64,000 nt of DNA from Tubiluchus corallicola (taxonomy: Eukaryota > Priapulida > Priapulimorpha > Priapulimorphida > Tubiluchidae), in NCBI GenBank assembly GCA_030141605.1, contig JAQGDQ010000362.1:124001-188000 (forward strand). Reading direction: 5' to 3'. Every line of letters begins with the position of its first letter. Within the stretch, counting starts at the first letter, position 1. Under the pieces are notes generated by a model. It ran no database searches. It saw only the letters and a program-made list of their open reading frames with translations, and had not been told where the DNA came from. Positions 37,180 to 62,349 of this stretch are shown here, piece by piece. The position numbers and the translations under genes were made by a program.

Positions 37180-37725
37180 CTACTGTTAACATTTACAGCA
37201 GCTGCTCTGTGTGTCTACTATTTTTACGCGGGTGTTGCTTTCAACAACTGACCACAGTTTCTTTCTTTTTAAGCGGTATTTGGTCCCTGCCTTCAACAAT
37301 TTTTGCTTTTAGTTCCTCTTCATCAAACAGCTCTGCGCAATCGTCCTATACTTTCTCTGGGAATTTCTAACCGTAGTTCATAGGACTAAGTTCCATTTTT
37401 TTCTTGACAGCAAATCTGTATCAGTATCTTCTGTGGTAAAGATCTAAACTGGTTGATTTCTTTGTTGTTTTTTTTTAGATAAATAGTTGAATCGAGGTGG
37501 CACTTTTTCAATAGTTGATAGTTGGCTGATGTTCCGGTAGTAAAATTCTTAATATGCAAAAGTTTTTCAGTCATAACTTGAAAACTGTTAAAACTATAAA
37601 GTTTGTTACTTTTACAACCGAAAGTTAATGTACTGGAATACCACCCTGTTAAACTTTAATTTTGTGGAGCAGCTTGTTCTAATGCTACTGTAGTATAAAC
37701 TGCGGAAATTTTGTGCGTCACCCGA
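37180..37725. repeat. Dispersed repeat, copy 1
   Basis: Matches 42570-43030 at many blocks in the same order, for example GCATTTGGTC / GTATTTGGTC, TTTCTCTG and AAAGTTAATGTACTG. It ends in GTGCGTCACCCGATATAT, probably a terminal repeat. Confidence 0.55.
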
Positions 37726-37807
37726 TATATATATATATATATATCGGGTGGCGGTATGCTGATATAATGATATATACATACCTATATATATATATATATA
37801 TATATAT
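37725..37807. repeat. (AT)n runs with a CACCCGATAT/ATATCGGGTG palindrome
   Basis: An (AT)n run sits between GTCACCCG and CGGGTGGC, making a perfect palindrome. A second (AT)n run lies at about 37783-37807. Confidence 0.8.
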
Positions 37808-38154
37808 GTATTAGTGACCGCTAAAATATTCTCAAAATACGTAAAATACCTTAGCTACCTTAAAGAGAAAGAAAAGGGAATTTTAAAATATATTCCCAAA
37901 AATTTCCATACAAAGTTATGGCATACAGGGTTAACTTCTTGAGTTCCAGGACACAGGAAATTCTTTCCTGCTAATCTCAGAATACAAAGTGGCCGCCAGT
38001 TTACAAACAAAATTTTTAACTTGAATTTTTATTGTATTCTCGACCGTTCTCAAGTTTTGTCTGCCAATTAGAATACTTCTGTCGCCTTTTCGACTTTTTG
38101 TGAGATGTTCGTTCAAATATACTGCCCAGTGTCTGTCATCAAGTTCAATACCGT

Positions 38155-38255
38155 TGTCGTTGTCGTTGTCGTCGTCGCTGTTCCTTATTATCATCGTCGT
38201 CGTCATCATCATCATCATCATCGTCATCGTCATTGTCATCATCATCGTCGTTTGT
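38155..38255. repeat. (GTC/TCA)n trinucleotide microsatellite
   Basis: Mixed GTT, GTC, TCG and TCA triplets, low complexity. Confidence 0.9.
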
Positions 38256-39270
38256 CGTTATTGTAACTATTACATGATTGTACTTATTAATAAGCCTACT
38301 TTCGTAAAGCTGCGAACCGTTTTTCATATTCAAGTCTCTGGCTATTCAACAGATTTTGTGTGACTGGGGTGGGTCTGACAGCGTCAAGAATATTTGATCT
38401 TGCCATATATTATTTATAGGTGTTCCAAAACTAGCCACTGCAATCTGGGTTTTGGTTTAAGATTTCCTTGCAGCAGAGTACAAACATATAGTGTATGTAA
38501 ACTGCCCGATTGAAATTTACCAAACCCATTGTTTGTGTTCTTATCTTATCTTACAATTAAAACTGAAAACTGTCACTCATGACGCAGTTATTTGCGGAAG
38601 GTCTGCAATAAATTGCACCTATATATATTGTGCAATGGATATTGGCTGATATTTAAAACAGGAAGATTGTGTTTTTTGCAGGTTGCAGAGCTGTCGGCAG
38701 ATTTTTATACGGCCGGGAGAGAGCAAAATAATACCTATCAAGAGGACTTGTGACTAAAAACATTATAATGAATAGAAGTCATACGATGATGACAAAATAT
38801 TAATTTTTATAAAAAAATATACAATTTTGTTTTAACGTTTTTTCTAGCAATTTAAACAGTTAATAGTGACTTTACAAAAATCGTTTGCCATTGTATTTCT
38901 TGTAACCATAGTACTGCTGCATTTTCATTATTTTCGTCTGTACGTTTTGATGTTATATTTTGCGAGTAAAAGGGTTTTTACAAATTACGCGTAGGTTTTC
39001 GTACACATCTTGCTTTTGCTTTTTTTAATTGTTTGTAATCAGTAGCTAACTTAAAAATAAAAATAAACGAACTAAGTAACATTTTATGCCTTTAGTATCA
39101 TGTCATTTTCTAATACACTCGCTGACGCCGCTGGTTATTATACTTTTTCTAAAACGTTTTATTTAAAAAAATGGACTGTGTTACATTTGTAGATAAGAGA
39201 AGTTGTTACCTGATTATAGTTGATTGTTATAAGAGAAAACAATCGCGAATTAAACGCACTGAGCAGTGTC

Positions 39271-51463
<12,193 letters not shown>

Positions 51464-54304
51464 AATTGAAACAACGCATCAAGAAAATATACATTTGGCG
51501 TACTAGGTGTTTGGATAGATAACAATACGTAATAGATGAATGGAAATCAGGTGATGATGACTATTTATAATCATAACTTAATTGTAAATGCAATTATCAT
51601 CGACAACTTACCTGTAGGTAATTGCAAATAAGTCATGATTATATATTCACGATTATAAAATGTTTAAAAATCTGGTACTGTTTAACAAACTACTTTTTAT
51701 GTCTATCGGTTTAAGCTGGATTTGTTATACTATAAGTTTACAGAATATTTAGCTTGGCATTTGATTAGAATATATTTTTAGCTTCTTGTTATCGTACAAA
51801 ATACATGTACTGTACATTATTACACATGTACTGCACGTGCATTTAAAAAGGTTAAGAACTTTCTAGTACTTTGTTTAATTAGATGCTGGAATTTGGTGAA
51901 CTAGGGTTTTATGTTCGTGTTCCTGACGCATTACAATTACACCCTCAAAAATAAAATAATTACGTTTGTCGGATAAGACTAGATATTTATTGTCATTTGT
52001 CAATGTGAGTACAAGTGCATGAATGTTACATCGAGTCTGGGGCGAAGCAAATTGTTCGTAAAATAAACACTCATTTCTCGATCTAAGACATTCTAGCAGA
52101 ATAGACCCCTCGTCTTGTATTTGGCCACTTGAACGAAGCCAATTTTCTACCGGCAGTCTCAACCATCTACCAGTTTCAATGCTTAATTGGCGAGAGCTAC
52201 ATCTAATTCTCGTCAACGCAATTCTTTGAAATTTCGGTATACCACTCACATAAACGCTAACGCTAAAGCCGGTTTAAACTTCAAATGTGTGCGTCGACGT
52301 GACTATAATAAATTAGTTATGGTGTTAAACTGAATGTTGCTGCGCATTTCGAAAATTTTTCAATCATTTTGCTGAAAATTGTCACAAGAGAAAACTTAGC
52401 GTTGTTAAGTATTTTAATTATTAGTATTAACAACTGTTGAATGGTTTACCAGTTCTAGGTTCCACAATTCTCAAATGAAGGAGTAACTATGATTAGATTT
52501 CCACAGCATGATAAAGAAAAGCACCTCGCAAGTCGGCTCCTTTGTAAAAAATTATAGCAAATTGTTTTTAGTGTATTAATTAGAAGACTATTAAATAATG
52601 TCTCCTTCATGACGCCTTCGTTGCGTTATACATTCACACAAAAAATAACAACATGTCTTGCCATGGTATTTCCTAACAGAAAACGCCTGCCGTCTTGCTT
52701 AATACCGTTAAACAATTTTTACTCAATTGGATTTCGACTTTTGAATTGGTGGCCTCGGCTTTTTTGGTTTTGGTTTTGGTTTTCTGTACAGCTATCCTAA
52801 CAGTTATTTTGCAATCAATGTGATGTGTATAGATCACCGATTTTTGCGCGGATGATCGCGACATTAGGCAATTTGAGAAATACGTAAGTTTCTGCCTTTC
52901 TTCTAAGGTTATGAATTAGTTAACAAAATAACACAATCGGCACAACAATTCCTGTACACTGTGCCATTTTAGGTTTGCCTTTCCATATGTAGTTTGGATA
53001 ATTTGTTTTCGGTGACCTTATTCCCTGTTACGATCCGGAGTACCACAGGAGTTTGTCATTTATTGATGTTCTTCAGTGAAATCTCACGCAGGAGCCACCT
53101 TATTGCATTTTCATATGGAACAAATTGAGTACATAATTAAAATTATTAAGGCCATACATTTTCTAGTAACTCAATACCTATATTTACTGGTTTCGAAGTG
53201 TTATACTATGCAAAAGTTTATCAGAATTATATTTCTTTTTCGAAAATTATATATTTTCATTTTATCCGCTCAAAACTTCAATATATTTGAATTCACTTAT
53301 TTTAGTTTCACTGAATTCATAGTAACGAGTACCGCTGTTATCTTAAAATTACAAACACGAACTTGGAAATGAGTAAATTTACCTTACTAGTGGCAAAATG
53401 AAAAACTTGCATTAAACCAAACGTGGCAGCCAATTACAACAAACTTACAAAAAAGTTCAATACATGCTATACATTTGAGTGTATTTTCCTTGTTATATGC
53501 AGTAAGAGCGATATTCAAAATCTAAGTATTTGGCTTCACTTCCTTGAAAGGGTAATCGTGCAAATTTAACTGTACTAGGTCCGGCTGCTATTCGGCCAGG
53601 CTAACGCATATCTTTTGTTTAAGCATTTATGATGCGTGACCAGAACGATTAGCTCTTTAACAGGAATAATGTCTCATAATACTTGTTGGGGGTATTCTAG
53701 AACCGCAACAGGATCTCAAATATTAGGGTTTTATAGACAGTGGACGATATAAATCGCTACCGTTTCAGCTTTTCGCTCCTCCCAGTAAAGAATTTGCTGT
53801 AATTATTGCTAACAAACTTTAGAAAAACATTTGACAGGAAACGAGTGCACATACTACGTTTAATTTTCAAGGTATGTCATTTTTTATATTATAATTCAGT
53901 AATTATTTTCTTAACGATGGCGATTGTGATACTAAAAACTTTGTTATGTAGCAAAAAAGTGAACTGGCGGGAATTTAGGCATAAGTTTCAAATGCATATC
54001 AGATTGTTATTTTTCACTTTTTATTTTTTAGAATTACTTATTGTCGATGTTAATAAACACCACAAGATTACTGTTATTATTTTATCTTTAAAACTACATG
54101 AGGTTAATGACAATATATTTACTAGATTCTGTAATTTCAATACATCATAGTTTTAGCAGATGCTGATGTAACAGGCTAGTAATACTATCGTACATAAGAT
54201 AATGACAGCGATTGACAAGAAAGAAAAATTTATAAGTGAGCTTTTTACAGTTTGAAATGTTGCAGATATAAGTAAAGAAAGTAAAGGCAAATCAACAAGA
54301 GTAA
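51464..54304. other. Spacer between lipase B and lipase C
   Basis: Contains the lipase B 3' flank, an antisense LINE C-terminus (51850-52260) and presumably the lipase C promoter. No other exon was recognised. Confidence 0.4.
51850..52260 (-). mobile_element. LINE C-terminal fragment (antisense)
   Basis: Minus-strand frame 52249-51875 has RIALTRIRCSSRQLSIETGR and a GQIQDEGSILLECL block. This matches the SxHKLxIExGR and EDExHxxxxC pattern of the LINE at 8.2-9.25 kb, with zinc-ligand positions partly lost. Confidence 0.65.
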
Positions 54305-57300
54305 ATGGCAAGAATGAGTTTGTTGGCAAAACTAATTGCAATAATTGGTAAGTATGTTAATTATTTACGTGCATTGTGATGAACTAAATAAAGCTAGATA
54401 ATCTAAATTCGCTCAACTACATAATTATTGGTGGATGATATGACATGAGATGTCTCAATAAAATAGACACAATAAATATATTTTAAAATTCTGGCGTTTT
54501 CATTGTTATTTGTGATGTGGGGCTGTAGAACTATACTTAACGGTACTTAACTATATAAGCCCTAGTCAGTTATTAATTTAGTTATCAGTTGAGATATGAC
54601 AGGGTGAGTATGCATTCTATAGACCAGGGTAGCCGTTGATCTAATCAGTAAACAGAGAAGAATATTATAGGCTTATTCATCCTACTGTTTCTACTCTTCA
54701 TCAATATCTGCTATACATTCTGCTTTGCAAACTTCCATCTACGCTGAAGATGCTACTCTGTAAAGCAAGTTGCTGACTTTCCTATTAGACGATGGTTTTC
54801 CAAAATTATTTCCTATTTCCTTCTACAGATTAGAAGCGAGAAATCTTCATATCTTGGAACGTGGCAAACCTAGACCTCAATACAAATAAAGTAAATGGAT
54901 CGACATATAGGTTAATTAATAAAAAAACTGATCTAGTCACATTTCCATTTTAAGCAATGTTAAACTGGAGTAATGCATGAACCGTCGTGGAAATGTTGTT
55001 ACATAACTATGAGATTTGGATGCAATCCTTGTAAAAAATAAATTTCTATTCGATTCGGTTCTGTTCTATTCTATTCTATTCTATTCTATTCTATTCTATT
55101 CTATTCTATTCTATTCTATTCTATTCTATTCTATTCTATTCTATTCTATTCTATTCTATTCTGATCTATTCTATTCTATTCTATTCTATTCTATTCTATT
55201 CTATTCTATTCTATTCTATTCTATTCTATTCTATTCTATTCTATTCTATTCTATTCTATTCTATTCTATTCTATTCTATTCTATTCTATTCTATTCTGAT
55301 CTATTCTATTTTAAACCATCAACAAGTTTCGTGGTAATTATTCATGCATCATAACTAAAGGAAAAACAAAACACGGTTTAGTTAATTAACATCTGTTTAT
55401 CAACCATCTTTAGCATGGTTTGCTCAGATTCGTTGCTATTGCTGAGACAAATTTGTGAGTTTGCGATATTCGATAACTATTCGTACTTCTTTTCGTCCTT
55501 TCGTAATTAGTCTAGTAATTTACATTTTTGTTACCTACACTCAGAGAAATCTTTACTGTCTTTCACAATTTACACTCTTTATATGTCAAATATGAGACAT
55601 TCGGGGCAGGCAAATCTACTCCGACGTAAAATTGTATTAATGACCCTATGATAAATGCACATACTTGCATCGGTAATTACTTTTCTAAAAAGTTAAGAGT
55701 TGTGTACCAGTTTTGTTTATTAATTTTACCAAGAATTAAATTTATTACCGCTGTATACGAAACTACCTGAGAGTTTTAGTAAGAGCGAGCAAATGCACAG
55801 AAGCATTTTATGATTTCCTGTTGTGTACATCGACAACTTAAAGAAAATTCTTAATCTTCCAAATTTAAAATTTTATTTCAGTTGTATTTGGTCATGTGAA
55901 ATCCAACGTTGTAGAAGAAAACTTCAAGAACCAGATAAAATTTGCTGTAGCTAAACGTGTTTATGGCAGACTGATGAAAGCGCTGGATGAGGCCCGAAAC
56001 TTCTGCAAAATAAAAACGGTTAGCAAATTCTATACGACTAGGTTACTAGGTTTTGTGTCATTTTGTGTCTAATGGCAATTATGTTTGTTTGAGTCAGGTA
56101 ACTATTCTGAAGGAGTCTATTCAATAATGCTTGTTTGTTTGCAAGTTACTCACCTAATAATTTCACAACCTGTGTATTTGTAACAAAGTTGGTATTCAGA
56201 GTCTATCACTTTAAATATTTCATATAAAACTTTTTTATGGCGATTAAAGATGTGCTATGATAAACTGGGCTGCTTCGACAACAAAAAACCGTACGACAAC
56301 GTGCTGTGCCAAGTTCCAGAAGATCCCGCTGACTTGGGTACCAAGTTCCTGCTTTACACACGACAAGATCAGCTAACTCCAGAAGAGATACACTATTCAA
56401 GTGAACGTTCAGTGACGAGGTCAAGTTATGATCCAACGCGCAAAACCAAATTTTTGATGCACGGTTTCACTGAAAATGGTCATCTGGCTTGGGTGAAGTC
56501 CATTGTTAAAGAAACATTACAGAAGGTGAGTGTATGTTGTGGCCATATGTTATATCTTGAAAAAACACTGCAACTACGATTATCTTCCTACGTTTCATCA
56601 AAGAACTCAGAATTTCACTAACACATTTTTTCTTATGATTCTTAGCGCTAATAAATAGTCAATTTAGACAAAGATTTTTAACATCTTCATCACTACGTAG
56701 TGTTTAAATTTTTCTTTCATTACATTCATTACAAGCTTATTAATTTAAGTATAATTGTAATTCAAGTGCGAAAAATTAAAGTTTATTTGCATTTTAGGAG
56801 ACCGTTAACTTTGTAGTAGTAGACTGGGAAAGAGGAGCTCGATTACCAAACTATTTTCAAGCTGTAGCCAACTGTAGAATTGTTGGTGCTGAAATTGCCT
56901 TGCTAGTTAGCAAACTTGGTGAGTGGAAAGGATTACAAAACAGCAACGTTACTCTAATAGGTTTCAGTCTTGGTGCTCAGGTGGCTGGATATGCAGGGGA
57001 GCGCTTGCCTGGACTGAGCAAAATTATCGGTAAGCATTACTAGCCTGAATTTAATTAAAGTCTTCAGTGGCATGTCTGCGAGGTTGCATGAGAAATAAAA
57101 CCTTAGTGCTGTGAAAAATGAATAAATTATTGCAAAATAGTTTCTTGTTATATCAAAATTAGAAATTTGTCGCATGTCACTTCAAATCTTTACAGCTTAG
57201 GGATTACATTTTCCGTTTTTACTACAGGTTTAGACCCAGCCGGTCCTCTTTTTGAAGGCGAAGATACCAAAGTTCGATTAGATCCCACTGATGCTGAAAA

Positions 57301-60205
57301 TGTTGCTGTATTGCACACAAATGGCGGCGTTCTTACTCTTGGATATCTTGGTAACATACAGCGTTAATATTATTTGTTTTGAAATGTGCAGTAATAAGTG
57401 CAAATATAAGCAGGTGAGACATTTAATTAACTACAGCTTAAATGCAACATTCAATTGACAGTGGATGAAATAATATGTAGGCTTCTAATAATTATATAGC
57501 ACGTATTAATTTTGCTACGTGTGCAATAATATTTGTTATTGTTCCTGCTTGTGCATCAAATTAAGACATCTGTAATTGCATGTAACTTTGCATTAGTGGC
57601 CATGCATGTGTAAAAAAGGAAATAAGTTACATGCAGGAGGGCCATTAAACAAATATTGTATTTGTATAAATGGAACAAAATTCATGATTATAAAAAAGAC
57701 ATCAAACTCGATAGTTATTTTATTAGGTTACTTGCCGGAATGTGGTCATGTAGACTTTTATCCCAATGGAGGATCAATTCAGCCAGGATGCGGATCACCC
57801 ACAGAAAGTGCTCTTGATGCTACAGCTAGCCTTTTTGGATTATCCTACACAGGTGTGTTTATCTTATTTTTATTTTCTAATTACATCATCACACAGGTAA
57901 AAAGAGAAAGATTTTCCTAAAAAAACAGGTTCAAAATAGTTTTCTAACGTAGTGGTTTCACTAGACCAATCGACCCACTTTACATATCATAGACATGTAT
58001 TTTGTTCGAATTCATGTAGCCACTTGGCTTTAGTAGCAGGCAATCACTTTTCGGACATAGTGCAAATGTCAATATTCTAACTTGGAATCCCTTTGAAACC
58101 CAAAAACCAAAACCTTGCTATTTTGGAAGCCAAAATATAAGAAATCTAAGATGGCAGTGACCAAACCCAAAAAACCGAAAAGTTACTATTTTGGACGCCA
58201 AAAATATAAGAAATCTAAGATGACAGTGGCCTAAATTGGCAACTCTATACTGGAGGTATAGCACATTGATTGCACAATCATTTACTATTTTGGAAGCCAC
58301 GAGTTTAGTTCCCGAATGAGTCATAATAAAGATATAAGAAATGGTACCGCTAGTTCTTTGACTAACCACGCTTTAAGAATTGGTACCACTAGTTTTTTGA
58401 CTAACCACGCGGGCTCATCGAATTAACAAGCGGGTAGTAATAATCGGGACCGCCTTGAAAATAAATATTGAGTTACTTTAGTTTTATCCCTGTTCTACGT
58501 CCTAAACAAAACTATTATATATGTGTTCGTCATAGTGTCACTCATGCAAATTTTCATTGAACTCTACGTAGTCATTTGGTCGTCCATAAAAACCAAACTC
58601 GGCTCGCTTAACAATATTTTAGCGCTATATTTGATCAAGGATGTCATTGACTTCAATGACCCCCGTATGTCCGCCCCAGAAGCCCTATAATTCATGATAT
58701 TTTTATTAATATCCATGCCGTTGTTCGGTTGCCGACAAAGTCAAACAGATTTACCTAATTGCAAAGATCTGCAGGATATTTTAAATGCTTTTATCCTTTC
58801 CTAGTTGACGTACTATATGGTGAAATGGACCTGCGCACTAACTTGCTTGACCAAGCCAAAGAAATTTTTGCCAAGTTGTACCATGTATTTGACCGAGCAG
58901 CTTGTAATCATCGCCGAGCTGTATATCTCTACTCAAAAGCTTTAAGGCACGGCATCACTGGATTTGGCTGCGACAGTTACGAGTCTTTTTCCCATGGAAG
59001 ATGTGACAAAGTTGGGATAGCAAGTCTGGAGAACAGCGAATACAGAGGAAGTGCTTACTTACACACTTTGAATAAGCACAGTGGATACATTGGTAAGTAC
59101 TTACTGAACATTTTGTGATTTTGATGTGAAGTCTGAAGATTTGTTTTTAATTTTTTTATACAACACTAATATAAAATTTTATTACGTAACGCATGAGTAG
59201 CCTAAAACTATGTTGTTAGCCCTCTAATCTTTCCCTCATTTTTTAAACTTAATTGCAGGAACTCATTTTCGTGTAAAGATAACTGTAGGTTCTGAGGAGC
59301 CTCGTGGGGAAATAAATGCAACCTTGACATTCAGTTCAGGCGAGGCACAAGCTATTCGCCTCACCAAGTAAGAAAATTTTCTTAAAATATTAAAATATTT
59401 AAAATAGAATTACATCAGTGTGTTAAAACTTGCATTAAATAGCTCTTCTATACAAAAATATTTAGGTGTATAGTCGCAGTGCATTACTTTTCTCTCCACT
59501 TGATGTAAGTTGTACGGCAGTGTATTATTTTTGTAGGAATGAAAAGGTAAACTCATCATCTAGCACTTCTGTGGTAATGGTAACTCAGTACCACCTCGTA
59601 AAAGAAAACATCAAAAAAGTAGATATTCACTACCAGAAGGGTTTCTCTTTGTGGCCTTGGGTACATAATTCCTTGGATGTGGTAGAAGTGGATGTGCTTA
59701 ACTACGACAGCAGAAAAAGGTAAGTGGAACAACGCCAAAACCAGAACTGTGCCACTTGGCTTCCCGTAGCAACTAAGGCGACTGCATGGGGGACATATTT
59801 GTCTTTAGGAGACAAATGAGCATTTAATGAAATGCATTAGCAATGTTAAATGGTTACGGCTGGACTGAACGTAGTTAAGTAGCAACGATGAATTTATTAC
59901 ATCTACGTTCTTTCTAAATAATATAAATTCCTTGAAGCATATATACCACAGAACTACAACATACATAACTATGGATGTTAAATTAATTTATAATTTTGAA
60001 GATTTATTTTTTCATTTAGATATTTGTCAAGTCTGATTCTGCATAGCAAGCGCATTGCTACCAAACAGAAGTAATCGCCCTAGGAATTTAGGAAAAATTT
60101 CCTTAACAATTTTGATGTTTCAGTTGGAGGAACTGTGAGAACAAGAATATACCATCTGGTGCAACAAAATTATTCTTAATGAAAAGTGAAAACTGTAGAA
60201 GTTGA
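54305..60205 (+). CDS. PNLIP-like: Lipase C: secreted pancreatic-lipase-family protein with PLAT domain and expanded lid
   Basis: Ten exons: 54305-54347, 55882-56018, 56250-56525, 56798-57029, 57228-57350, 57727-57852, 58805-59092, 59259-59367, 59537-59719, 60124-60205. All phases match, giving 532 aa. The signal peptide ([18 protein letters not shown]) is split by intron 1. A charged helical segment runs to residue 60, and the lipase fold starts at MCYDKLGCF. The triad is Ser209 (GFSLG), Asp232 (LDPAGP) and His348 (ACNHRR). Lid cysteines C292 and C346 are 53 residues apart, more than twice the spacing in A and B; the extra residues come mainly from exon 7. The PLAT domain covers about 410-525 (FSLWPWV). 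Exon lengths 137, 232, 123, 109 and 183 equal those of lipase B. Just past the stop, another frame stays open for about 30 codons. Confidence 0.92.
55064..55311. repeat. (TTCTA)n pentanucleotide satellite in lipase C intron 1
   Basis: About 49 TTCTA units over 248 bp, nearly perfect, with two TTCTGATCTA interruptions. The sequence just before it (CTTGTAAAAAATAAATTTC) looks like a LINE tail. It creates a spurious Phe-Tyr-Ser-Ile-Leu open frame. Confidence 0.97.
58090..58231. repeat. Two ~70-bp tandem units in lipase C intron 6
   Basis: Each unit contains CTATTTTGGA, GCCAAAA and ATATAAGAAATCTAAGATG, ending CAGTGACC or CAGTGGCC. A partial third unit is near 58285. Confidence 0.8.
58337..58409. 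repeat. 34-bp direct repeat in lipase C intron 6
   Basis: AGAAATGGTACCGCTAGTTC... and AGAATTGGTACCACTAGTTT... are adjacent copies, both ending TTTGACTAACCACG. Confidence 0.85.
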
Positions 60206-62349
60206 AGACATCGTGGAAATTGGAGAAGATGCCAAAGTCGAAAGAGCTTTCCCAATAAGGAAAATACGTGTGTAGAGCAATGTACTAATTATTTTGCTTC
60301 AAGATTGTTCGGTGATTGTTTTAGCATTGTCAGTTTTTATTTGAAAAAACATAACATTGATTAATTGGCCACATTAACATTGATTCATAAAATGTGCATT
60401 TGGTAGCGATTTTAATTTCTTTTAGATTTCTTTTAGATTTTCTGGAAAACCATATATGATGTGTGTGTTGTAAAATTACTGGTTTGATGTAAACGTAAGG
60501 TAGCGAGTATCAAATATTGTAACATTTTCAATATTTTAACCATTTGGTGTGGTATTATGTATTCATCTGTGCCAACACACAAAAGAAACTGATACTTGTG
60601 AAACTGAGTCGGCATAATCAGAACAATTTTCATTTATTAGCACGAGATAGCATTTTAAATAATTTGTTAATACTTTTTTAAATATTAGACGTATACGAAT
60701 CTTTTGTTTGGGTTACGTTTATTTTATAGATGACAAATTATTGAAAATTCACTTCAATTACAATTTTTTGGCTTATGTTTGTTGTATGACAGCTGGATTT
60801 TTCTTTTAACTGTTTCTTTTATTTCTGACTGGTAATCATTATAGTTTTCGAACACAGGAATTCAACAATACCCACGCGCACCACCCTCACTACATTAAGT
60901 TATAACTAAGAAATATAACCTGGAGCCAACAAAATAATTCTAGATGCATAATCTACCGCGTCCCTGGTCAAAGGAAGGCCTAATGTTACTTGCAGTCATG
61001 TGTGTGCGCGGAAGCCAAAAATCGCGCACACAACGGCATGGAAGTTGCACGCAATAAGTTGTAATGTTTTTGCTGTCAGAATACTATTTTAATTTGTACA
61101 ACTGTTAGTGCCTGTCATTGGTTGCTGTCGCTGTTAAAATTGGCATTAATTCGGCATTTTATTCTGCAGACATTTGCAATGATTTTATCTCTTTTCTCTT
61201 TATAACTTGACTATCTGAAAGCAAATGAATAGACAATGTGATATTTAAATTTTTATTTCAAAAATACTTGAAATTATTTTAGTTATCATTTAAATAAAAC
61301 ATTTTAACATAAAAAGTAAATGCTATTTTATTGTTTATTTTGAAATTCGGCGCACAACTCTGTGAAGGAATACGATGCTGCAAGACTGTTTTGAGTAACT
61401 GTAGAGTGATCTTTATAGTCAGCAGGATTGTCCAAGGTTTAGTGTCGTTACTCTAGCGCTTACTCTCGTTACGCTAGTAACGAAAATTTGAACGAAATCA
61501 AAACATAAGTTGACAGAACTGCCCACAGTTCAGCTAAACAGCAGATTACACAGATGGGTATCCATTTCATTCCAACAGATTCTTGATATCTATATTTTAC
61601 TGATAGATCAACAAAAATTTTATAATATAAAATAATAGATAACATCATGTACACCTGTAATTATATATAGATTTGGTTATTTACCTTCACTAAATTTATA
61701 AATTATCACGCCTGCTCATTTTGCATTTGTCTAGATCATCATGTCTTAAATTCCCTTATATACATTTCTCACTATCAAAATGCAAATATTGTAGAATCTG
61801 GAAATAGTCAGCAACGTTTCGATATATTGCCAGTCTTGAATACTATACACACAATACATACATTGTTTACAAAAATATAAATACTAACATATCTAGTGTC
61901 GAGAACTACGCTTGTCGAGTAAAAGTGCTTATTCGTGGTCACAAGTATGTTTCCTAAGCCTGTTTTCATAGTACATTTAACTCTATGCAAACTAGCTTTG
62001 TACTCAATTTGCCGTCCAAACCGAATGTAAGAGGTAAAATCACTTGCATATAGGCTTCCTTCTCAGAAGGTATTTATAGTTGTAATCTTATTTCTAGCTA
62101 CCTAGCTTGGAGGCACAGGTAATAATGGCACAGGAAAAATGGCACATGTGTTATTTTGATGCAACTGATTTCCATAGTAAAACTAGGATGCGCTGCCAAA
62201 GGTGAACAATCCCAAACTTATTCGTCTGATTCACAAAATATTTGTTCATTAAATAAATTTATAATCAACAATGCAACGAGTGTTCCGCATAATCTACCTT
62301 TCTTTAACCACAAATTTTGCAATGGTAATAGACTGACATATTATAACGC

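Larger units (their letters stand above)
36114..39270. other. Spacer between lipase A and lipase B
   Basis: Contains the lipase A 3' UTR, one copy of a dispersed repeat (about 37180-37725), TA and TCG/TCA microsatellites, and presumably the lipase B promoter. I looked for leftover PLAT exons of lipase A (KGF.WPW-like) and saw none. An open frame at 36857-37096 is unrecognised. Confidence 0.4.

Noticed and set aside
38100-38363. Asp-, Ile- and Val-rich open frames
   Set aside because: Low-complexity trinucleotide repeat, not a gene.
55016-55354. 112-aa open frame rich in Phe-Tyr-Ser-Ile-Leu
   Set aside because: Pure translation of the TTCTA satellite.
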